From: Reticulitermes lucifugus
Taxonomy: Eukaryota; Arthropoda; Insecta; Blattodea; Rhinotermitidae
Length of the DNA: 27,918 nt
Reading direction: 5' to 3'
NCBI GenBank assembly: GCA_026260175.1
Contig: JAKCWW010004025.1
Span: 15,903-43,820, forward strand
Numbering within the stretch: position 1 is the first letter of the stretch; every line of letters starts with the position of its first letter. The notes under the pieces are model-generated. The model worked only from the letters and a program-made list of their open reading frames with translations. It was not told the origin of the DNA and searched no databases. Positions 20,281 to 27,918 of the stretch are shown in pieces. The translations under genes and the position numbers were made by a program.

Positions 20281-22078
20281 TACTGTGTAGGCATGGTAAA
20301 CAAGATGTATTCTCGTAATATATGGAATGTAACAGGTTACTTTGTAAAGCAGCAAGAATGAGAGAAAACAGTTCCTTAACTGGACAGAAGCAGCGGTTTC
20401 CCGAATTCGGTTTTACGTCAGTCTCAACTCCGAACGTGCTTTTTCTTTTCATTACTCTTCATAATGTTTTGGAACATTTTCGAATTAAAATTTATTTCTC
20501 GTTACACAAACCCGTAAACGTAAATCGCGACTGAAGAATTGTGGTTGTTTATTCTGCAGACTTGATGAATTATTTATTTGGAATTATCTTCTATCTTTGC
20601 AGCGTCTCAAAAGTGTGAGCCAAATGATGGAAAGAAACGACGCTTGACATAAAGCTTTCTTCGGGTCTCCAGTCGTACGACAGATTACGTCACAATATGT
20701 CACGCGGAATTGCATCATGCAATTTGACATTTCTTAACGACTGAAGATTAACTCTCCAGAGTCAAGACTCGGAATCAGGAGCTGGAATTGTGCAAAGAAG
20801 ATTTCATGTATGTATAATTACAAGACCTAACAACGACATGTTATTTAAATTGGAGCCTTTGTTAGTATTTGTTCATTTTCCGTGCTTGCGAGAGCATTGA
20901 AAATATCAAAGTGATTTAAACATGAAAACAAGAACGAAAAATCTGACATAGACGACATGTAGGAATTACTGTAACTAGAACACTGACCTGTGCATGAAGT
21001 CATGGAGCAGCATTTCATCAAGCACTAATCATAATTATAAGGTATATAAAAATATAGAACAGCATGTTCGTCGAGAAAGATAGATGTGCAGTAAGGAAAG
21101 TCCATACATTTGATTCTAAAATTTATTGGTACAATAAACGAAAGTGCTGCACTTATAAAGTTAATTGTAAGGAATATGGCACAGAATGTTCCACTGACAT
21201 ATGAAGGTTTGTAAGAGAAAATTAATGTTGGACACTTGGAAAAGAAGTATATTAATTAGTAAAGCGATACTTTTCAAAAACACTTGTTCATGAAGAGTAC
21301 AATGATAGTGTAAGTAATTTTGATGCGTTCGCTTCCGAAAGGTACCGTCCGAAGTTGTAAGATAAAAAAAACTCTAGTTAAAAAGTATGGAAGCACAAAT
21401 CTATCACAATTAGCAGACCTGCAGACTGTCTCAAGAGCGTTCATACTTTCGTTGTGAGATAAACTGCAAAATTTCTAAGATGGGTGTTGCGTCAAGTACA
21501 ACGTCGTGTTTGAATGAAAGCTGTACAATAACCAGCCGACATGTAACTCTCACAAAGTGACATTTTCCGACATAGTCGCTGTATGCAAACAAGTGACAAA
21601 GTTCCCGTACCAAGCGTGTTCTGGAATTATAAGAGGCAGCTTGCGGCCACGTCGTGACAACTGTTTGTGTAACACTGCTGTATGTTGCCGTGCAGTTAAT
21701 GATATGTAGAAAACACGCCGTCCAGTAAATGAAAGTGATGAATCATCAGGAATGCTATGAATACGAAAGTAATGTACACTAACACGAACTCACGATGTGA
21801 AATTGGAACCACAATGGCCGGAAGGCCTGTTCGTAGTCTACTGGAAGTCGTTACAGTTTCTACAGACATTACATACAAAAGCGAGGGTGTACTTTAGAAC
21901 TGTCCTCACGAAAATGTTGCAATTTCCGTGATGTAAACAAATCATATTTAAACACATAAAGCAGGGTAAATTTGATGAGCTACGCTTTGCAATATAGTGG
22001 CCTCTGATCGTCAGAGAACGTAGATGGATGGTTTCGTGTAACTATCGTAACTGATAGCGAATATTGTATTGACTACTT
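20281..22078. other. Long unassigned non-coding stretch
   Basis: About 1.8 kb of AT-rich DNA with no frame above 70 codons and no recognised repeat. No element ends seen. Confidence 0.55.
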
Positions 22079-22080
22079 TT

Positions 22081-22121
22081 CCTAACACGTTTCGATTATT
22101 TTACGATCATCATCAGAGGAA
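22081..22121 (-). mobile_element. Penelope-type hairpin with intact CTGATGA and GAAAC, family 4
   Basis: On the minus strand CTGATGA (22110-22116) is followed by a weak hairpin (GAT..ATC, 3 bp with partial extension around AAA) and then GAAAC (22089-22093). Both conserved halves of the hammerhead-like core are intact, unlike the other copies. Stems I and III could not be found by eye, and the stem II equivalent is weak. It is best read as a terminal fragment of a Penelope-like element. Confidence 0.5.
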
Positions 22122-22985
22122 TTCACAGTCATTGCGCAAAACAGTCACATTCACTTAGTTTTTACAACGTCATTACGGCTTTACACGAAGACCTATATGC
22201 GTTTATGGTTCCCACATCGAGCAAAACCAGCTAAATATATATTGGAACGAAGAGGAAAGAGGTTTTGTAGAGGAGAATGAATCACACATTCTATGTTCAA
22301 TAAACGTTTTATATAAGTCTTACTGTTTCTGAAATCCTAAAAAGACTGGAATCTGTATGTTAGGCCTACATAAATATGTAATTTTCAATTTCTAATTTTC
22401 ACTGTGTATCCCTTCAATACATAATTTTGACTTCTCGACAATTTCAATGAGTGTCTAGTAGCAGCTATAACTGAACGTGAATTCAGTATTTGTTTACTGC
22501 ATATAAGGAAAGTATGACGTCACAGTTCCTATTACTCAGTCCACTAAAGAGGTTAACGTGCCAGTTAGGTGTACGCTCTGTACTTTTAGAGCCGTGTTCT
22601 TTTTCGCAAGAACGTCTGGCCCATGATATACTGTGCTGAAATTGCCCCGCCTGGTCAGCGAGTAAAAATATTTACCCATACGTCATCCCACACTATAATT
22701 TCCGGTTCGTCTGCAGTGAAAGAACGAGGAGAAGCGCCTGTTAATTTGGCCATGCCTGTCTATCCCTTTATTTATCTGCATGCAACAACTGCAGAAAAAT
22801 AAATTTTATATGTCAGAGTTTTACAGTACTAATATCTGTCAGCATATTCCAATTTTGATTGAACACGGAAGAAAATAACGGACACTTTAATGAAGAGCTA
22901 CATCTCACGTTACTTTGTGTGTCTAGTCCTACCTAACCCATTTGCGGCTTTTACGTTATTTCCCTATTGATGCCAGTCCTGTTCT
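22122..22985. other. Unassigned DNA
   Basis: No gene or repeat recognised. TGACGTCA, a perfect CRE-like octamer, occurs at 22515-22522, but with no promoter context. Confidence 0.5.
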
Positions 22986-22989
22986 TAGG

Positions 22990-23224
22990 TGTTGGCAACA
23001 TGTTCAAGTAGGTTGTGTTGCCGATGTTTCGGGAGAACGTGCTGCCTCCGTGTTCAGGTTCAAGACTTAGAACCTGGAGATGGAGGCCGCATGTTACTCA
23101 CATCAGCAGCCCCGCCTTCATTTCCACACGGTACCAGGACCTAAGGACAGCATCAAGATCAACATTTTTAAGTAGCACAAACCAGCAGTGTTGTTGTAGA
23201 CTCCATGGGTCCGTAATGTTGTGA
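22990..23224 (-). mobile_element. Retroelement fragment with Penelope-type hairpin, family 5
   Basis: On the minus strand CTGAACA (23051-23057) precedes a GGAG/CTCC stem (23046-23049 with 23032-23035), then CGAAACATCGGCAACA. The plus-strand frame 23015-23224 reads SRLRTWRWRPHVTHISS and TNQQCCCRLHGSV, a peptide pattern I associate with the tails of insect retroelements mis-annotated as proteins. The sixth core base has changed from G to C. No reverse-transcriptase sequence is attached. Confidence 0.5.
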
Positions 23225-24168
23225 AGCCCCGCACTTATTGTACAGTGTGTTTTTACATGGTATTGTGGTGTCGTTTAATTGCTGTTGGGATTGACAGTCC
23301 TCTTTTGTAATAAAAAAAATGAAAGACGCGAAATTTTGTGGGAAAACGAATGCAGACTGTGCAGCGTGTTTAAATATGCATTAAGTGTCCTTGTTGCCTA
23401 AATATGTACAATAAGTATTTTGAGGTGCTGCTGTACTCACGTACCGCATATGTGACACTAGACCCCTCAACGTTAACCGGGATTTACTAAATGAGAGCTA
23501 TTTAAAGAATGCTGTCGGCATTATATTTCTACAGACATACATCAAAGCCAGAATGGATATCGACAGGAACTGGCGATGAAGCCTCTTAGTGTGAGGCGGT
23601 GATTACGTTGTCGCAGAAATTTTACATTAATTATGACAGAAGACACCTTTGGATATTTAGACCTATCATTGCCACTCAATCACGTTTACAAAGAACGGTT
23701 TTGTGTGTGTTTGGAGCAAGGGGTTTAAGTTAACTTGTAACTGTCGGTGATTCTATAACGTAAGTGATTATTTTCTGCGATCGATTTCAACTCACCAGTT
23801 AAGTTGTTTATGTGACTGCCACTGTTCTCTTGACCGACGACGGTAGTATGAATAAAAGCTTCCGGTTTCACCACCGACGGACTTCGAGATCTGCACAAAG
23901 TGAGAATTACATACCTTAAATTCGTGTAATATTCCACACACATGGAATATGAACATGTTTTTGGCTCATGGCGATGTAGACGTGGGCTGTGGTGTTGTCG
24001 TTTCGATCATTGCTGTTTCAATCTTCAAGATAATTCAAAACAAGTCCAGTCACTTCAAACAGTCAATATGACGTCTAGTGCTCTTTTCGGACTCGTGATT
24101 ACATTTTAGGTCTCACAAATGTATCTTTTTTCGTCAGCCATAAATATGCTATATAAATTCTGGCGAAA
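23225..24168. other. Unassigned DNA
   Basis: A 72-codon minus-strand frame (23725-23943) is unremarkable. The segment just below 24168 should hold the continuation of the DUF4817-type remnant, but no matching sequence was seen in any frame. Confidence 0.5.
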
Positions 24169-24387
24169 TTACAAATTACTTATGTGAAAAAAGACGGATG
24201 GACTTTTGGGGCTCCTTTCCTCTGTAACACTGCCTGTCGCAAGAAACTTCATCATACACGCTCTGATAGTTGTTTCGAAAGACAGATTCTTACCGTACAC
24301 AAGGCTGCAATTTCTCAGCACCGTTATCACAGATTTTAACTCCTCAAGAATCGAAACACACTTTAGCCTTTCCTGCATGGTCGCCAT
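24169..24387 (-). pseudogene. DUF4817-type helix-turn-helix transposon remnant
   Basis: The frame starts MATMQERLKCVSILEELKSV, continues with RNCSLVYGKNLS and IRACMMKF, and reaches TGSVTEE at residues 51-57. That order (MATxQE, ETKS-like helix, YGKxxPS-like turn, IRRW-like helix, TGSV) is the N-terminal helix-turn-helix domain of a transposon-related family abundant in insects, Blattodea included. The conserved tryptophan of the IRRW motif is cysteine here (residue 44). After about residue 60 the family pattern is lost and the frame stops at 72, whereas intact proteins go on to a longer second half. No splice or promoter signal supports a domesticated gene. A decayed copy is most likely; the frame has stayed open by chance or because the copy is young. 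Confidence 0.65.
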
Positions 24388-25760
24388 TTTGGGCTGTGAC
24401 CAACTGCAGCGCTCCTAGCATTTCGAGCGGACCAGTCAGGAACTTTAGTCCGAACGTACAAAGTTTATCAAATCGCGTAGGTTTACCTTTATCATCTTGG
24501 TTGGTATTACGTTCTACAATGATTAAACTGAGTTAGGAAGGTTCTGTATTACTCTATCGACACAAGCATTGCATAATTTGCTCAGTAACATCCTTACTGC
24601 AGTTATGTTCTCTGTTGAAGTCCCGATACGTCACACGATCTCTGTACATCTACACAAATTGCAACCTTGCAACCAAGATCTATACCCTCGGGACATGCAT
24701 TTCTTCAGACGTCGCCTTCAGCTGTATCATACCTAATGTAATGGCCTAATTCTGATTTCCCCTCCTATTCCCTACCTCCGTAACAAGTTTCTGTCCGCAG
24801 ATTATGAAAGTTGTTATGGTTGATAATATGAGCCATTAATCGTTTAAAAGCCAGCGGTAACTCTGTCTACCATCTGCTGTAACATTTAAGGAACTCTGCA
24901 ACTTGCCAACAGCCCATTGTGTTTGTTATGATTCTCACAGTAATGAGGTATTATTTTCGTAAACAGCATTAACCGGTTGGTCCTGCGATGGAGGGGCACT
25001 CTTTGCTGTGTTGCAGGCACTGAATCTTTTAATTTACAAAACCTTTAGCCTAAAATTCTCAAACTATACTGTCGTAATTGTTCGACTGTAAGATTATTTA
25101 ATCATGTGTCGTGTACCTCTTCCACTTCCGGTTACATGAAATTAGTGCCTTTGTTTTTCAAAGAAACTGTTCGTAACTGCAAATTAAATCAAATATGTGT
25201 TAGCTGAGTCAAATTACACAGAAGCCTGTGTTTTTTTCCACTTCGCAGCCTTTATGTCTCTAGTTCTATAAACAATACTTTTATACATCCTGTACCCCAA
25301 TCTACCACCTGTATTTCCAATGTTAAGATATATCGTCCTAAGTATTATAAACCAACTATATTTTCAAGTGTTGTAACATATTCACTTTATTTCTTACCTT
25401 TTCTATAACTTTTAGCTATTGTGTTCGTTGCCTTGAGTTCTGCTCTGCTAGTCTTCTTAATAAAAATTTTCCTATTCGGCGCGTTCATTAAATCGTTCAT
25501 CTGCATCCTTCCAAAATACAATAAACTTTTTTTAACGCCCTCCTTTTCCCACACATTAAGCCACATTAAATACTAAAAAACCAATCATTTAACCCTTCAT
25601 CTCATTCATCTACGAAGTAGATACAGCACAAAACTTAATTACCACTACTGTCCACATTGGGGCACAATTTTATCCGAAAATATGCATATTATTATGGGGC
25701 TGATCTTCGTGTTCATTCATTACTGCCTTCTCTTCGTAACTTCAGGAACTCAAATTTTGG
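24388..25760. other. Unassigned non-coding stretch
   Basis: About 1.4 kb. An 88-codon plus-strand frame (24270-24536) is antisense to the transposon remnant and not a gene. The remainder is AT-rich with no recognised element. Confidence 0.5.
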
Positions 25761-25761
25761 A

Positions 25762-25890
25762 GACGTATTCTACAACATTCTCATCGAATTCCATGTACCG
25801 GAACACCAGTCACTGTAATTAAAATGTGTTTAAACGAAATCTACAGTAAAATCCGTACAGTTAAGTGTGTGTCTGATGCGATCCTGGCAG
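25762..25890 (+). pseudogene. LINE reverse-transcriptase remnant with frameshift
   Basis: One frame at 25768-25800 reads FYNILIEFHVP; a second frame from 25815 reads VIKMCLNEIYSKIRTVKCVS followed by DAILAEN. Together these follow the order of a reverse-transcriptase segment (YNILIEFGIP, then LIKMCLxETYSxVR, then LSDxFP) that in intact insect LINEs leads into a GLKQGDALSPLLFN block. Here the frame changes between the halves, and the block that should follow is absent. No endonuclease or RT catalytic YADD motif is in the window. The family match is from memory but the residue order is specific. It is a short dead fragment. Confidence 0.7.
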
Positions 25891-26004
25891 AAAACATTTT
25901 CCGTCTTCGCATTAGAATAAGTGGCTACACTACCAAAGAACTTCGATGTGCGAGCCCTTCTTCGGAAGCTAATATACTATTGAAAACTCAATAAATTAAC
26001 GGCC

Positions 26005-26285
26005 TGTCACCGCGTTCGTCAGAGCCCTCTACTGGACCCACTCCTTAGAAACCAATCAACTACCTTCCACTTTATTTCTTTAAGATACATTTTAATATTA
26101 TCCTCACATTTACGTATAGGCATTCCAAGTCTCTTCCCTTTCGGTTTTGCGACCACAGCTCTGGGTGTATCTGATCTCTTCTACACGTGCTACATTTCCT
26201 GCCGATATCACCATCATATATTTAATCGTTCTAATAATGTTCGGCGAATCACGCTACCATCGGCTTTTTTTGAAGCCTCATCGAC
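26005..26285 (+). mobile_element. Dispersed insect repeat, fragment D
   Basis: The run ATTTTAATATTATCCTCACA near 26089, followed by AGTCTCTTCCCTTTCGGTTT, aligns with fragment C. CTACACGTGCTACATTTCCT then aligns with copy A (CATATATGCTACATTCCCTC). The 5' part, GTTCGTCAGAGCCCTCTACT, fits the same family. Stops and shifts break every frame. Like A, B and C it lies on the plus strand. Confidence 0.6.
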
Positions 26286-26880
26286 ACACGCCATTACCTC
26301 AACCACAAAACGGTTTAGTCACTGTTCATTTTACGCATTTATTTTACTTTCCACTCGTCAATGTTTGAATTAAACAGTATTTATTTTGTCTGACCCATAT
26401 CATTGGCCACTTTCTGTTTGTTTGCTTATCGCACAAACCATATTCGGCTCAGCGGCTGCCTTCACGCATATTGGAAAGGCGGCGAGAAATAACCACCTAT
26501 ATGAATCCGATAAAATAACGACTATTATTTATCTACTAACATGTCCTGAACGAAAACCTCCTCTTTAATTTCAGCAACAAAAAAATTAAAGTTGAAGATA
26601 GTGTCCCGTTTTCGTCCGGTGTTCAGGAATTAATACGAAATACATAAATGTGTCATTGTGATCCCTATCTTCCGTATTTCACACATAACAGATATTAGAA
26701 CAAGGAGTTTGCAGTGTGGACTAGCTTGCTCAGTAACAACTGTTTTGCAAAAAATATGCACCAAAGTTTCAAAATCTCAAGGAGCTCACATGACAACTCT
26801 ATATTTCAAAACGGTGCACACATTTATGTGTGCACTGTTTAACGATCCTTTCAATTACGAGTATTATGTACCGGCGGTGA
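26286..26880. other. Unassigned DNA
   Basis: The 101-codon plus-strand frame 26658-26963 ends inside the antisense of SINE copy 2, so it is not a gene. A 60-codon frame at 26386-26568 was not recognised. Confidence 0.5.
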
Positions 26881-26884
26881 TGAA

Positions 26885-27062
26885 TGAAAGAATGAGTGTG
26901 GAGCATTGGTGGAAGAATACTGACATGGGAAAGCCGAATTACTCAGAGAAAACCCCGTCTTAATGCCACAATTTCCATCACAATATCCCACATGGACTGG
27001 CCTTGTTATGAACCCGGTCCTCCGCGCTACGAGACCAGCGACTAACCGCCTGAGCCATGGCA
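26885..27062 (-). mobile_element. tRNA-derived SINE, copy 2
   Basis: On the minus strand the head has a perfect box A (TGGCTCAGGCGG, 27046-27057), but box B is degraded to GGTTCATAACA. The body follows copy 1 (GTCCATGTGGGATATTGTGA, GTGGCATTAAGACGGGGTTT, then TTCGGCTTTCCCATGTCAGT and CAATGCTCC). The frame across it reads CGIKTGFSLSNSAFPCQYSS, the counterpart of SGTGTGFSPSTSVFPCQFHS in copy 1. With box B broken it is unlikely to be transcribed efficiently. Ends are approximate. Confidence 0.85.
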
Positions 27063-27834
27063 AGACCCACGTACACATTTCCACTGTTATTAATCGAAGT
27101 AATGAAAATCTGGATGCGCATTCTGCCGGCTGGCCTGTATGTAAAAGAGGAGTAAGATGGGCGAGGAGTTGTTCCTGCCAATTGTTAAACAACGGCACTA
27201 TAAACCACATGATCGGTTGGTAGGTTAGGTGCCCGGCAGGCGATACGGTTCAGCGTGTCCCAGTTTCCTTATTTGTCGCTCCACTGTCCCGAGCGTCCTT
27301 CACAAGGCAAGCCACTATACCCGTCATTGGTCACGATACGGTACTACATATGATCATGATGTCGACAGAAAGTACACGAATTCCACGGGTAATTGGAACA
27401 TTTCTGAGATCAACTGCGGAATGAAAGTCACAGTGATGTATTCGTAGGGAAACATCAGGCACGATAACCGATTTTGACGAACAAAAATTTGCATAAGCTG
27501 TCTCCACCTCCAAAACTTTCTTAAGTATGAAGCCCTCAGCTCACGACAAATTGACTTGTGTGTGTGTGTTCAGTGACTGAAAATGGCAGCCGATGATAAA
27601 GGAATGAAGTCGGGTTTACTTTTATGGCTGTACATGAAATGGATAGATCCTAGTGATTCCAGTTTCCAAGCAGATTAATTACGCCAAAGAACCAACATAA
27701 ACAAATAGTAATGGGTCTCAATAAATTAGCTTCTGAAGATTTTAATCGGATTTAAGTGTTTAATTTTCTTCATTGAAATAATAATCAGGCTGTTATTTCT
27801 GTTACGTTCTCGGCTTCTGTTCTTATGCTGTAAG
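27063..27834. other. Unassigned DNA to near the right edge
   Basis: Short frames on both strands (for example 86 codons at 26963-27223 and 72 at 27229-27447) lie partly over the SINE or are unrecognised. A minor TG run occurs at 27557-27569. Confidence 0.5.
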
Positions 27835-27876
27835 AATAGGGGAATAGACTGCTAAAATAGGGGATAGACTGCTAAA
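27835..27876. repeat. Two tandem copies of a 20-21 bp unit
   Basis: AATAGGGGAATAGACTGCTA and AATAGGGGATAGACTGCTAA lie head to tail, differing by one inserted A. The second copy is followed by ACCATGC. Confidence 0.9.
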
Positions 27877-27918
27877 ACCATGCTACCTGGGTAGGGACGA
27901 TCATAGTCGGAAAATTAG

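Noticed and set aside
22515-22522. Perfect TGACGTCA octamer as a CRE regulatory site
   Set aside because: A single 8-mer without promoter context is not enough evidence.

Overview
The window looks like intergenic or intronic DNA from a large, repeat-rich insect genome. I found no intact host gene, rRNA, functional tRNA or CRISPR array, and no long continuous coding frame. Open frames are short (142 codons at most). Those I can explain lie in transposon remnants or tandem repeats. The best clue to the host is a tRNA-headed SINE present three times (1773-2035 minus, 19196-19375 plus, 26885-27062 minus). Its spurious antisense peptide (LTGENRS..., NP...TWTDQGSNPDL) is one I associate with cockroach and termite (Blattodea) assemblies. 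That placement is recognition from memory, not a search.

Layout. 1-4.1 kb: unassigned sequence, SINE copy 1, a compact 140-bp MITE with TA target duplication (2698-2837), and a short ATA microsatellite. 4.1-6.2 kb: a block of retroelement debris. It holds a degenerate element ending in (AATTG)n, a Penelope-like C-terminal coding remnant on the minus strand with inverted 43-45 bp arms about 730 bp apart, and a Penelope-type terminal hairpin. 6.2-7.9 kb: a GTA/GTG trinucleotide array, three exact-length 30-bp tandem repeats 40 bp upstream of a TATA-like box, and a GTAT/GTAC microsatellite. 10.1-11.2 kb: copy A of a dispersed element seen again at 19.7, 20.1 and 26.0 kb, then a 15-bp minisatellite with higher-order structure. 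12.0-13.3 kb: two further tRNA-related SINEs of different families. 14.3-15.4 kb: a CA microsatellite and two large imperfect inverted repeats carrying Penelope-type hairpins; one has 46-bp arms matching at 44 positions. 15.4-19.2 kb: mostly unassigned, with one unexplained 124-codon minus-strand frame. 19.2-27.9 kb: SINE copy 3, fragments B and C of the dispersed element, two more Penelope-type hairpins, a DUF4817-type helix-turn-helix remnant (24169-24387 minus), a frameshifted LINE reverse-transcriptase remnant (25762-25890 plus), fragment D, SINE copy 2, and a short tandem duplication at the right edge.

No genes work together here. What unites the window is a set of decayed retroelement ends sharing a signature close to CUGANGA, hairpin, GAAAC, which resembles part of a hammerhead ribozyme core. 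It recurs at five sites from at least three sequence families. All family assignments were made by eye and need database searches.
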